Shown here in pieces: positions 8,428 to 16,057 of a DNA stretch of 24,180 nt (the stretch's first letter is position 1; each line of letters starts with the position of its first letter). This stretch comes from Gemmatimonadota bacterium (GTDB lineage: Bacteria; Gemmatimonadota; Gemmatimonadetes; Palauibacterales; Palauibacteraceae). The stretch covers positions 1 through 24,180 of the forward strand of contig JAOTWC010000002.1 in NCBI GenBank assembly GCA_029863105.1. The letters run 5' to 3'. The position numbers and the translations under genes are program-made. The notes beneath the pieces are model-generated. The model was not told the origin of the DNA. It saw only the letters and a list, made by a program, of their open reading frames with translations, and did not search any database.

Positions 8428-9512
8428 GTGGTCCCCTGAAGGATGTTCGGCACGAGTCCGGGAAACGGATAGGCCGGATCGGCATTCAGACTCAGATCGG
8501 CGCGCTTGCCCGCCAGCAGGCGGTGTCTGGCGACACAGGCCACCATGGCCGCATTGTCCGTCGCCAGCCGCGGCGGCGGGGCGTGCACGTCCGCCAGGCC
8601 GGCCATCTCAGACGCGAGACGCTCCCTGAGGCGACCGTTCCTCGACACGCCGCCCCCCAATACCACGCGTGTGCACCCCGTGTATTCGACGGCCCGCCGG
8701 GTCTTGGCGACGAGCACGTCCAGGACGGCCTCCTGGAACTCGGCGGCGAGGTCCGGCCGAGCCTGCTCGAGCCGGGCGGATCCGCCAGCCGTCGTGAGAT
8801 CGGCCGCGAGCAGCGCGGCTGCCGTCTTCAGCCCGCTGAACGAGAAGTCGAAATAGGCCGGGTCGCCGGGGTGATCCGTCGAGGCAAGCATCGGGCGAGG
8901 CAACCGGAAGTGGCCGGGATGGCCTTCCCGGGCGGCGCGCTCGATCTCCGGTCCACCGGGAAAGCCGAACCCGAACGTCCGCGCCACCTTGTCGAAAGCT
9001 TCGCCGACCGCGTCGTCGCGCGTCTCGCCGAGCAGTCGGTAGTTCTCCCACCCAATCGCATGGATCAGCATCGTGTGACCGCCGGACACGAGCAGGGCTA
9101 CAAATGGAGGTTCCACCTCAGGCGCGCCGACCGAGTGGGCATACAGGTGCGCCTCCATGTGGTGGACGCCGACCAGGGGTCGGCCGAGGGCGTAGGCGAA
9201 TCCCTTCGCCCAGTTCAGGCCAACGAGGAGTGCGCCGATCAAGCCCGGTCCGGCCGTGACGCCCACGCCGTCAATCTCCCCTGCCCGCACACCGGCCTCG
9301 GCGAGCGTCGCGGTGACTACGTCGTCGATCTGCCGAAGGTGTGCCCGGGCTGCGATTTCCGGCACGATGCCGCCGAAGCGCTCGTGCGCATCCTGGGAGA
9401 GAATGACATGACCTGCCAGACGGGAGCCGACCAGCACGGCCGCCGACGTTTCATCGCACGAGGTTTCGACGCCGAGTACAGGTCCGTCGGTAAACTGGCC
9501 TGTCTGTGTCAT
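8412..9512 (-). CDS. tsaD: tRNA N6-adenosine threonylcarbamoyltransferase TsaD
   Basis: TsaD transfers the threonylcarbamoyl group from TC-AMP to A37 of ANN-decoding tRNAs, working with TsaB, TsaE and TsaC in the cytoplasm. The product is 366 residues; the family is usually 330-360. Seen: the ASKHA-fold start VLGVETSCDETSAAV at 12-26, the metal-binding HHMEAH at 117-122 (H118 and H122 expected as ligands), LLVSGGHTML, and a C-terminal GGGVSRNG plus TDNAAMVA that supplies the last metal-binding Asp. The ATG at 9512 overlaps the stop of the ybbR-like gene (ATGA), so the two are probably translationally coupled. The other t6A genes are not in the window. Confidence 0.97.
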   Translation of the reverse strand: MTQTGQFTDGPVLGVETSCDETSAAVLVGSRLAGHVILSQDAHERFGGIVPEIAARAHLRQIDDVVTATLAEAGVRAGEIDGVGVTAGPGLIGALLVGLNWAKGFAYALGRPLVGVHHMEAHLYAHSVGAPEVEPPFVALLVSGGHTMLIHAIGWENYRLLGETRDDAVGEAFDKVARTFGFGFPGGPEIERAAREGHPGHFRLPRPMLASTDHPGDPAYFDFSFSGLKTAAALLAADLTTAGGSARLEQARPDLAAEFQEAVLDVLVAKTRRAVEYTGCTRVVLGGGVSRNGRLRERLASEMAGLADVHAPPPRLATDNAAMVACVARHRLLAGKRADLSLNADPAYPFPGLVPNILQGTTCIRN

Positions 9513-10432
9513 GTACGAGGACGCAGTGTGACGTTCGGCGGGTCCACCTCCGCCGCCACGGGTCCGCCAGCCTGGAGCGTGACCGACAGAGGTCGTTGCT
9601 CCGCTTGCTCGGGCGCCGTCGGCACATCGATCACGAGTTCGGACGTCGCATCGAGTGTCGCTTCGACGATCGACGCGGCACCCCGAACGACGATCGCCAC
9701 GGTGTCAGGATCGGCGATCGTCACGGAGGCTGCTGCGCCACGCAACCGGACGGGTACCCGACGCCGTCGGACGATGAGCGAGTCGAGATTCACGGTCAGG
9801 ACCACCGAGGCGGGCGACACGTCCACGCCCTGAACATTCGGCGGCACGAGCAGCCCGACATCCCGCATCACCGTGGTGGACAGTGCCTCGAGCTCGACGG
9901 GCCGCGTCGTGATGCGTTTCAGGTCGGCGATCCACGATTCAGGCCCGCGGACCGTCACGCTGTCCGGGTCCACGAGCACCGGCGAGAGTACGGTGAACCC
10001 GGCGGCCGGCATTGCATCCACGTCCGGTATCACGGCGACACGGGCTGCAATGCGCCGCTCGAATCTCAGGTCCAGGGCTGAGGGTGTGATGAAACTCGGA
10101 ACGACTCCGAGGTCGCGGTTGTAGGCTACCTGGCTGAGTGGGAGCGGTATCCTCATGTCGGGCCCGAGCACGGAGTCGATCACCACGGTAACGACGGGCT
10201 CCTCCATCAGCAGCCCCAGCAATTCCCGATTGCGCCCCTGGAACGTCGTGCTCACTTCGGACGGACCTTCGACGAGAACCCATGTGGAATCCGCAACCTC
10301 GTACGCGACGCGCGTCGAAACGGGCTGGGCCTGCCGCTCGTCGGCGGTCACGCTGATCCACAGGAGCGCAACGATAACCAGGGCCGACAGCTTGAATCCG
10401 AGGTTGTCCAGCAGTAGACGGCGCCAATTCAC
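9509..10432 (-). CDS. YbbR-like domain protein (CdaR-like), membrane anchored
   Basis: The 307-residue product has a short cytoplasmic start, one membrane segment at about 12-28 (LGFKLSALVIVALLWISVT), then only periplasmic beta-rich sequence. The opening MNWRRLLLDNLGFKLSAL is typical of YbbR proteins, as are the repeated strand units ending in variants of VTVRGP. In Firmicutes the YbbR protein CdaR binds and regulates the diadenylate cyclase CdaA and sits between cdaA and glmM. Neither partner is in this window, so a CdaR role is not supported by context here. The GTG at 10432 overlaps the stop of the PASTA gene (GTGA), and the stop overlaps the tsaD start (ATGA). Its partner may be the PASTA protein just upstream; this is inference. 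Confidence 0.82.
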   Translation of the reverse strand: MNWRRLLLDNLGFKLSALVIVALLWISVTADERQAQPVSTRVAYEVADSTWVLVEGPSEVSTTFQGRNRELLGLLMEEPVVTVVIDSVLGPDMRIPLPLSQVAYNRDLGVVPSFITPSALDLRFERRIAARVAVIPDVDAMPAAGFTVLSPVLVDPDSVTVRGPESWIADLKRITTRPVELEALSTTVMRDVGLLVPPNVQGVDVSPASVVLTVNLDSLIVRRRRVPVRLRGAAASVTIADPDTVAIVVRGAASIVEATLDATSELVIDVPTAPEQAEQRPLSVTLQAGGPVAAEVDPPNVTLRPRT

Positions 10433-11277
10433 AGGAGTTCCCGTGGCCCTTCTCGCTGCTCGTCGGCGGCGTTCATCCCGCTTGACTCCGCAGCGACCCG
10501 AAGCTCGACGGCATCTCCTGCGCGCAGGTTGTAGCCGGCCGGCGGGTACTGGCCCACGATCCGGCCGGGTGCCTCGGGCGCGTCGTCGTCGAACGATATT
10601 GAACCGAGCTCCAGGCCGGCTTCCGCCAGGGCCTGCACCGCATCGTCAATGTGCAGCCCCAGCATGTCGGGAACGACGACGATCGGAGCTCCCTCACTGA
10701 CGACGAGGACGACCGCCTCCGGCACCTGGAGTTCCGTTCCGGCGGCGGGACGGGTTTCCACGGCACGTCCGGAAGCCATCGGATCTTCACGCCGTTCGAT
10801 CACGACCTCGTACCCCAGGCGCTGCAGGATGATGTCGGCTTGACGCTCGGACAGCCCGGCCACGTTCGGCAGAGTATGTACTTCGGGGCCCCGGCTCAGC
10901 GTGACATGGACAGGCGCACCGGGCCTCGCGAACTGACCTGCCATCGGACTTTGGGCCAGGACGGCACCCTCCGGCACGGCACGGTGGGCCAGCCCACCCC
11001 GCACCGTAAACTCGAGACCCGTGTCCTCGATCCGCCCCCGTGCCTCCGCTTCGGGCAATCCCACCACGTCCGGCACACGCCGCACGGCTCCGTCGCCTGC
11101 ATTCGCCGACGACGGGGACATCACCAGAGACGCGACGCCGTAGCCGACAATCAGGCTGCCGACGACCACCCCGACGCTCAACTGGAACCGGCGCTTCGCC
11201 GGGTCGCTGATCCTGGGTTCCGCGCCGGACTCTGCCGATCCCCGACCACCCAGCCCCCGTCGCCTTCTGTAGGTCAT
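10429..11277 (-). CDS. PASTA-domain membrane protein without kinase domain
   Basis: The product is 282 residues. A basic cytoplasmic N terminus (1-30) precedes one membrane segment (about 31-53) and three periplasmic PASTA repeats at about 66-131, 132-198 and 199-264. Each starts with a VPDVVGL-type strand (VPDVVGL, LPNVAGL, VPDMLGL) and carries the QSPMAG / TRPAAG / QYPPAG-type turn. PASTA domains bind muropeptides or lipid II in Ser/Thr kinases and some penicillin-binding proteins; here no kinase or transpeptidase is attached. A short Glu-rich tail ends the protein. The ATG at 11277 overlaps the rsmB stop (ATGA); the longer reading from 11451 lies inside rsmB and adds an Arg-rich stretch, so I reject it. 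The location after rsmB recalls the rsmB-prpC-prkC order of Firmicutes. The function is probably cell-wall sensing or scaffolding, unproven. Confidence 0.88.
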   Translation of the reverse strand: MTYRRRRGLGGRGSAESGAEPRISDPAKRRFQLSVGVVVGSLIVGYGVASLVMSPSSANAGDGAVRRVPDVVGLPEAEARGRIEDTGLEFTVRGGLAHRAVPEGAVLAQSPMAGQFARPGAPVHVTLSRGPEVHTLPNVAGLSERQADIILQRLGYEVVIERREDPMASGRAVETRPAAGTELQVPEAVVLVVSEGAPIVVVPDMLGLHIDDAVQALAEAGLELGSISFDDDAPEAPGRIVGQYPPAGYNLRAGDAVELRVAAESSGMNAADEQREGPRELL

Positions 11278-12566
11278 CCGTTCCGTCTCTTTCTCAATCG
11301 CGATGCGAACGCTCCATCCGACTCGTGCTCCCACGGCGCCACGAACAGGTCCGTTCCGCGCGCCTGACCCTCCTTGTCCCGCTCGAATTCCGGGTGGCGA
11401 GCGACGAACCACTCGACCTGCTGCTCGTTCTCCTCGGGCTCCAGTGAACAAGTCGCGTAGACCAGCACACCTCCAGGTTCAACCAGGGCGGCGGCGGCCT
11501 CGATCATCTCCCTCTGCCTGGCGACCAGCGCCTCGATCCTGCCGGCGGTGATGCGCCAGCGTGCGTCGGGTCTCCGGCGCAGAACTCCCGTTCCCGAGCA
11601 CGGCACGTCCAGCAGTACGGTCCTTGCCGAGCGGATGGCAGGAAACCGGGCATCCATGACCAGCAACGCCGGCTCCGCCCCCGTGTCCTGAGCAGCCTGT
11701 CTCACCTGAAGCAGCCGCTCCAAAGAAATGTCGGCGGCGATCAGCGGCCGGGCGGACGATGCGTGCCACAGACCCATCGTCTTTCCTCCCGGGGCGGCAC
11801 AGGCATCGAGTACCGGACCGTCAAGGTTGTCGCTCACATAGTCTACCACGCAGGAAGCTGCGGGATCCTGTGCGATGGCGTGCGCCCGGCGCATCGCCTC
11901 CGCCGGCGCGCCCCCGGTCAGGCGCGCCATGTGCGGCAACCCTGCTAGCCTCTCGAGCCCGACCGCGGCGAATCGCTCCCAGTCCTCCGGAGAGACCGTG
12001 TCATTCAGCAACCGCAATGTCACCGGCGGTGGACGATTGTCATTCTCTATGAGCCGTCGAACCGCGGCAAGCGGCCACCGATCCAACCAGCGCCGGACGA
12101 GCCACTCCGGATGCGACCCCCACGTAGCCAGGTATCGGACGGGGTCTTCGTCGAGATCCCCGAACACGCCCGAGTCAGGCTCCCCGCGTACGGCACGCCT
12201 CAACACGGCATTGAGGAATCCGCGCGCGCTCCTCGACACCTGGCCCCGCACCGCATCCATCGTTTCGTTGACGGCCGCGTGCGCGGGGATTCGCGTTTCA
12301 CGAACCTGGTACAGACCCAGGCGAAGTGCGTCCAGCACGGCGGCGTCCAGCTGGTCCAGCGGGCGCGTCGAAAGCGTACTCAACTCGGCGTCCAGCCGTG
12401 CTCTCAGGCGGATCGTCCCGTAGGCAAGCTCTTGTGCGAGCCGCCGGTCGCGCGGAGACAACGTCTCGAACCTGCGGGCCGCCGCCCTGTCGGCGTAGGC
12501 ACCGGCAGACACATCGCGGAGAACGCCGAACGCCGCGGTTCGTGGCGCGACGTCACGGCCGGCCAT
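11274..12566 (-). CDS. rsmB: 16S rRNA (cytosine(967)-C(5))-methyltransferase RsmB
   Basis: RsmB uses S-adenosylmethionine to methylate C967 of 16S rRNA. The 430-residue product matches the family in length and order: an N-terminal NusB-like RNA-binding domain (to about residue 130), a linker, then a Rossmann methyltransferase. Seen: LDACAAPGGKT (SAM-binding, 253-263), DVPCSGTG (320-327, C323) and YATCSLEPEENE (370-381, C373). These are the two conserved cysteines of RNA m5C methyltransferases; the one in the TCS motif is the expected nucleophile. I chose the ATG at 12566 over the TTG directly before it. It begins 19 bases after the thiG stop with no strong Shine-Dalgarno sequence, and its stop overlaps the PASTA gene. 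In many genomes rsmB follows fmt directly; here three thiamine genes lie between. Confidence 0.95.
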   Translation of the reverse strand: MAGRDVAPRTAAFGVLRDVSAGAYADRAAARRFETLSPRDRRLAQELAYGTIRLRARLDAELSTLSTRPLDQLDAAVLDALRLGLYQVRETRIPAHAAVNETMDAVRGQVSRSARGFLNAVLRRAVRGEPDSGVFGDLDEDPVRYLATWGSHPEWLVRRWLDRWPLAAVRRLIENDNRPPPVTLRLLNDTVSPEDWERFAAVGLERLAGLPHMARLTGGAPAEAMRRAHAIAQDPAASCVVDYVSDNLDGPVLDACAAPGGKTMGLWHASSARPLIAADISLERLLQVRQAAQDTGAEPALLVMDARFPAIRSARTVLLDVPCSGTGVLRRRPDARWRITAGRIEALVARQREMIEAAAALVEPGGVLVYATCSLEPEENEQQVEWFVARHPEFERDKEGQARGTDLFVAPWEHESDGAFASRLRKRRNG

Positions 12567-12585
12567 CAACCGGCGCCGGCGTCGA

Positions 12586-13374
12586 TCACGCGGGCAGACC
12601 CTCGTCCGGACTCGACGGAACCGCCCATTCGCGCCGGGGCATCCGACCGGCCAGCCAGGCCTCCCGGCCGGCCTGCACGGCCAGTCGCATGGCCCGCGCC
12701 ATGCGGACCGGATCGTCAGCCGCCGCCAGGGCAGTGTTCATCAGGATCCCGTCCACTCCCTGTTCCATGGTCAGACAGGCATCCGAGGCGGTACCCACGC
12801 CCGCGTCTACGATCATCGGAACGTCCAGTCGACTCTTGAGAATCCGGATGTTCACTGGATTCAGCAGGCCCAGTCCGCTGCCGATCGGCGAGGCCAGGGG
12901 CATGACGGCGGCCGCGCCGGCGTCCTCGAGCTTGAGTGCGGTGATCAAGTCATCACTCGTATACGGCAGAACCGTGAACCCCTCGGCCACGAGTGTCCGT
13001 GTCGCCTCCAGAAGCTCCTCGACATCAGGCAGGAGCGTATCGCGGTCGCCGATCACTTCCAGCTTCACCCAATCGGAGAGCCCTGCTGCCCGCCCCAATC
13101 TTGCGTAGCGCACGGCTTCCTCCGCCGAGTAGCAGCCTGCCGTGTTCGGGAGGATGAAGAACTCATCGGGGCTGAGGTGCGCCAGCAGGCTGTCTTGGTT
13201 GGTCGAATCGAGATCCACGCGTCGCACGGCAACGGTCACCATCTCGGCACCCGACTCCCGGATGGCGGCGACCGTCTGTTCGTGGCTCGCATACTTGCCG
13301 GTACCGACGATCAGGCGCGAGCTGAACGCGCGATCTGCGATGACAAGCTCGCCGGAGGCCTTGGGCGCGCGCAT
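12586..13374 (-). CDS. thiG: Thiazole synthase ThiG
   Basis: ThiG condenses 1-deoxy-D-xylulose 5-phosphate, dehydroglycine and sulfur carried on ThiS thiocarboxylate into the thiamine thiazole phosphate. It is a cytoplasmic TIM-barrel enzyme of 262 residues, normal length. Seen: GTGKYASHEQT near the start, MVTVAVRRVD, LPNTAGCYSAEEAVRYARLGR, WVKLEVIGD (the Lys expected to form the substrate imine), MPLASPIGSGLG (phosphate binding) and DAGVGTASDA. The ATG at 13374 shares one base with the thiS stop (TGATG); the TTG just before it is a less likely start. Tight linkage to thiS agrees with ThiG and ThiS working as a complex. ThiF and the dehydroglycine source (ThiO or ThiH) are not in the window. 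Confidence 0.97.
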   Translation of the reverse strand: MRAPKASGELVIADRAFSSRLIVGTGKYASHEQTVAAIRESGAEMVTVAVRRVDLDSTNQDSLLAHLSPDEFFILPNTAGCYSAEEAVRYARLGRAAGLSDWVKLEVIGDRDTLLPDVEELLEATRTLVAEGFTVLPYTSDDLITALKLEDAGAAAVMPLASPIGSGLGLLNPVNIRILKSRLDVPMIVDAGVGTASDACLTMEQGVDGILMNTALAAADDPVRMARAMRLAVQAGREAWLAGRMPRREWAVPSSPDEGLPA

Positions 13375-13574
13375 CAACCACCCCCCACGAAGTGCACGAT
13401 CTCGAGCCGATCGCCTGGCTGAAGAATCACGTCGGCGCGCTCCGTGTGCCGGACGATCTGCCGGTTCAACTCGACCACCACGAGTCGGCCGTCGAGCTCG
13501 AGGTCGGTAATCAGGCCCGCGACCGACAGGGCGGTGTCCACTTCCCGCGGTTTGCCGTTCACCTCTATCTGCAT
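13374..13574 (-). CDS. thiS: Sulfur carrier protein ThiS
   Basis: This is a 66-residue ubiquitin-fold sulfur carrier. Its C-terminal Gly is adenylated and converted to a thiocarboxylate that gives sulfur to ThiG. Seen: start MQIEVNGKPREVD, core VVVELNRQIV, and the tail LEIVHFVGGG, which keeps the essential C-terminal Gly-Gly. The ATG at 13574 is preceded by AGGAG four bases upstream. The open frame reaches 13679, but the extra N-terminal stretch is Arg-rich and overlaps the upstream TenI-like gene, so it is rejected. The stop shares a base with thiG. A 37-base gap separates it from the TenI-like gene. Confidence 0.95.
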   Translation of the reverse strand: MQIEVNGKPREVDTALSVAGLITDLELDGRLVVVELNRQIVRHTERADVILQPGDRLEIVHFVGGG

Positions 13575-13611
13575 GGTGCTCCTCTTGAACCCTGTGGAAG
13601 TCCTGCTCCCG

Positions 13612-14232
13612 TCAGCGCGTAAGCGTCGCGCAGATTTCCTCGGCGGCTGCCGCCGGCTCCGCAGCATCCCAGATGGCACGAATCACGGCAACCCCGTGCG
13701 CCCCGGCCGCACGAACGCCGGCGGCCGTCTGTCGATCGATCCCGCCGATCGCGATGATCGGGAGTCCCGCATCGGACACCGCGCTGATCAGGGCGTGACC
13801 GCCCGGGACGACTCCCAGATGCGTAGGGGTGCTGAACACGGTACCCACCACCAGGTAGTCGGCCCCCTCTCTGCGGCGGGAGTCCGCCGTCCGCAGGTCA
13901 TGGACCGAGGCACCGATCGTGAGCGCGTCCCCAACGATGGATCGCACGGCCGCGATCGGCAGTGCATCGGCGCCCAGCTGAACGGCGTCGGCGCCCGACG
14001 CCAGGGCCACGTCCACCCTGCCATTGATCACCAGCCAACCTTCCGTCTCTGCGGCACCCTGTTCAAGCAGCTCGGCGAGTTCGAGCATTCGACGGATCGG
14101 AGTGTCCCGCAGCCGCAAGTGAATTGCCAGGTCGGCGCCGCACCGATCCTGCATCTCCGTGCAGTGTTCCAGGAACGCCAGTTGTCTCGCCACCGCGTCG
14201 GTGGCCACGGCGTGCAGACGCGGAAGACTCAC
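13612..14232 (-). CDS. tenI: ThiE/TenI-family protein, probably thiazole tautomerase TenI
   Basis: This is a 206-residue TIM-barrel protein of the thiamine phosphate synthase (ThiE)/TenI family. Seen: LHAVATD at the start, LVINGRVDVALASGADAVQLG (67-87), GASVHDL (107-113), YLVVGTVFSTPTHLG (126-140) and IIAIGGID (159-166). ThiE normally has Asn-Asp at the NG position, HLGQxD at QLGADA and a Lys where THLG has His. All three differ here. The NGRVDxAL, VQL and SVH elements match what I recall of Bacillus subtilis TenI, whose His in SVH is catalytic. TenI isomerises the ThiG product to the aromatic thiazole carboxylate, which fits the adjoining thiS and thiG. A simple database label would be thiamine phosphate synthase. 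The GTG at 14232 overlaps the fmt stop (GTGA); the longer ATG reading from 14274 would run 46 bases into fmt. Confidence 0.85.
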   Translation of the reverse strand: MSLPRLHAVATDAVARQLAFLEHCTEMQDRCGADLAIHLRLRDTPIRRMLELAELLEQGAAETEGWLVINGRVDVALASGADAVQLGADALPIAAVRSIVGDALTIGASVHDLRTADSRRREGADYLVVGTVFSTPTHLGVVPGGHALISAVSDAGLPIIAIGGIDRQTAAGVRAAGAHGVAVIRAIWDAAEPAAAAEEICATLTR

Positions 14233-15161
14233 ACGAACCGGTCGCCCGCTGCCACCGCCCGCCCGGATATCCACGCTCTCGACGTCATGCGCGGCCGGCC
14301 TTCCGGTCGCACTTCTGCTATGTCCAACGTGCCCCGACCTGTGGCCACGGCCAATCCGGAGCGAGGATCAGCTCGCACCACGGTCCCGGGTTCGGCGTGT
14401 GTCGGTTCGTCCCCCGGCGTCGGCCCAAACAGTTGTACGGGTGATCCATTGAGCGTGGTCCAGGCGGCGGGCGACGGGTCGCAGCCACGGATCCAACGAC
14501 CCAGCTGCTTGGCATCGAGGGACCAGTCCAGACGCGCGGTTTCGCGGGACAGCTTGGGCGCATACGTGGCCCGGTCGTGATCCTGATCTTTTTCCGGCAG
14601 GGAGCCGGCTTCCATCTGCGCCAGCGCCTCGACCAGCGCCGTGGCGCCGACCTCCGCCAGTCGCTCGGCCAGCTCGCCCGCCGTGATGTCGTCAGGAAAT
14701 CGGGTCTCCACTGTGTACAGAATCGGGCCGGAATCCAGCTCCGGGACGATTCGCATTATCGTGACACCTGTGTTCGGATGGCCTCGGATGATCGCCCAGT
14801 GCACGGGGCCAGCTCCCCGAAGCTTGGGCAGCAACGAGGCGTGGACGTTTACGGATCCACGTTCCGGTACGTTGAGGACGTCCTCCGACAGGATCCGTCC
14901 ATAGGCCACTACGACAGATATCTCTGCGCCCAGCAGACGGAGTGATGCGACGAACCGGGGATCGTTCGGATCTTCCGGTTGCAGGACCGGGATGCCTTCT
15001 TCGTTCGCCTCCCGTTTGACGGGACTCGGGCGCACCGCACGTCCTCGTCCGGCCGGCCGGTCCGGCTGCGTGACAACCGCCACGACGATGTGTCCCTCCT
15101 CCTGCAGCGCCCGCAGGGAAGGCACGGCGAACTCGGGCGTACCCCAGAACAGGACCTTCAC
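14229..15161 (-). CDS. fmt: Methionyl-tRNA formyltransferase
   Basis: Fmt formylates the methionine on initiator tRNA using 10-formyl-tetrahydrofolate. The product is 310 residues, normal length. Seen: the Rossmann-like start VLFWGTPEFAVPSLRAL, TQPDRPAGRG (31-40), the catalytic Asn and His in SVNVHASLLPKLRGAGP (N105, H107) and the catalytic Asp in ELDSGPIL (D143). A C-terminal anticodon-arm domain follows from about residue 205. The start is GTG at 15161, overlapping the def stop as GTGA. Coupling to def makes sense: Fmt adds the formyl group that Def removes. Downstream the order breaks from the common fmt-rsmB pair, because the thiamine genes come next. Confidence 0.96.
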   Translation of the reverse strand: MKVLFWGTPEFAVPSLRALQEEGHIVVAVVTQPDRPAGRGRAVRPSPVKREANEEGIPVLQPEDPNDPRFVASLRLLGAEISVVVAYGRILSEDVLNVPERGSVNVHASLLPKLRGAGPVHWAIIRGHPNTGVTIMRIVPELDSGPILYTVETRFPDDITAGELAERLAEVGATALVEALAQMEAGSLPEKDQDHDRATYAPKLSRETARLDWSLDAKQLGRWIRGCDPSPAAWTTLNGSPVQLFGPTPGDEPTHAEPGTVVRADPRSGLAVATGRGTLDIAEVRPEGRPRMTSRAWISGRAVAAGDRFV

Positions 15162-15667
15162 GCGGAATTCGCTCCGTGCTCACTCTTCGCCCACTTTGCG
15201 AGCAGCATCTTGCGCTTCAGCGGACTGACCCGGTCGAAGAACAGGATTCCGTCGAGATGGTCGGATTCGTGCTGCACGCACCGGCTGAGCAGGCCGTCCG
15301 CCTCCAGGCGAAGTGCCCTTCCTTCCTCATCGAGACCCTCCACCACGACCCTGGCCGCCCGTTCCACGACCTCGGTCAGATCGGGGATGCTCAGGCAGCC
15401 TTCAGACTCGCGCACCGTGCCCTCGGATTCGGTGATACGGGGATTGATGAGCACACCCGCTGCATGCTCATCCTCGCGTACGTCGTAGACGAATACGCGT
15501 CGCCGCACACCGATCTGGGGAGCCGCGAGGCCTATACCGTCGGCTTCGTACATCGTGTCCTTCAGGTCCTGGATCAACCGCCGGATCTCGTCGTCGATCT
15601 GTTCGACGGCCGGGCAGCGTTCCCGAAGGATCGGATCGCCCAGCAGACGAATCTGCCGGTTTGCCAC
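15158..15667 (-). CDS. def: Peptide deformylase
   Basis: Def removes the N-formyl group from nascent proteins at the ribosome exit, using a bound metal (Fe2+ or Zn2+). The product is 169 residues, normal for a type I enzyme. All three signature motifs are intact: GIGLAAPQIG (44-53), EGCLSIP (89-95, metal ligand C91) and QHESDHLDG (132-140, ligands H133 and H137, catalytic E134). I choose GTG at 15667 because GGAGGG at 15676-15681 lies eight bases upstream. A TTG at 15673 that would overlap the yajC stop is only two bases from that site. The stop overlaps fmt. Confidence 0.95.
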   Translation of the reverse strand: MANRQIRLLGDPILRERCPAVEQIDDEIRRLIQDLKDTMYEADGIGLAAPQIGVRRRVFVYDVREDEHAAGVLINPRITESEGTVRESEGCLSIPDLTEVVERAARVVVEGLDEEGRALRLEADGLLSRCVQHESDHLDGILFFDRVSPLKRKMLLAKWAKSEHGANSA

Positions 15668-15669
15668 GC

Positions 15670-15978
15670 TCAACTCCCTCCGGACAGCCGGCGGCCGATC
15701 TTGGCTCGATCGATCTCCAGTCGCGTATCGCCGGCCGTCTTGATCGTAATTCGATCATCGGTGAGATGCACGATCTGGCCCACCACACCTCCCAGCGTGA
15801 CTACTTCGTCGCCCTTTGCGAGGTTCGCGACCATCTGCTCATGTGCCTGTTGCTGCTTCCGCTGCGGGCGGATCAGCAGGAAGTAGAATATCGCGAACAG
15901 CCCGCCGAACAACACCACGGTGCTGAGCGGATTCGGGCCCGCAGGCGCGCTCTGGACCAGCAGCGCAGACGTCATCAT
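15670..15978 (-). CDS. yajC: Preprotein translocase subunit YajC
   Basis: YajC is a small single-pass inner-membrane protein that associates with SecDF and the SecYEG translocon. The product is 102 residues. Seen: a short N terminus, one membrane segment at about 19-37 (LSTVVLFGGLFAIFYFLLI), the family motif RPQRKQQQAH (38-47) and LAKGDEVVTLGGVVGQIVHL (53-72). The ATG at 15978 has GAGG six bases upstream; the following ATG at 15975 is also possible. A longer reading up to 16041 would add a Pro/Arg-rich stretch and is not needed. The gene follows tgt after a 79-base gap (15979-16057), the usual tgt-yajC order, though secD and secF do not follow here. Confidence 0.93.
   Translation of the reverse strand: MMTSALLVQSAPAGPNPLSTVVLFGGLFAIFYFLLIRPQRKQQQAHEQMVANLAKGDEVVTLGGVVGQIVHLTDDRITIKTAGDTRLEIDRAKIGRRLSGGS
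15676..15681 (-). promoter_or_regulatory. Shine-Dalgarno sequence that decides the def start
   Basis: The minus strand reads GGAGGG, lying within the last codons of yajC. It is eight bases from the GTG at 15667 and two bases from the TTG at 15673, so it favours the GTG as the def start. Confidence 0.6.
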
Positions 15979-16057
15979 AGGTTGCCTCGATAGGTCTCGG
16001 GTTCGTCGCGGAATCGGAAGCACCATGGGCACCGCCGTCACATTTGCCCTGCGTAAG

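Noticed and set aside
8523..9833. A 436-codon plus-strand frame opposite tsaD and the ybbR-like gene
   Set aside because: Same reasoning: low-information Arg-rich translation, opposite two genes with clear motifs.
13575..14300. A TPP riboswitch near the thiamine genes
   Set aside because: There is no untranslated leader: the TenI-like gene overlaps fmt and the gap before thiS is only 37 bases, too short for a TPP aptamer.
15979..16057. The 79-base gap between tgt and yajC as a terminator or riboswitch
   Set aside because: I found no strong stem with a T-run and no recognisable riboswitch core; only the yajC ribosome binding site is clear.
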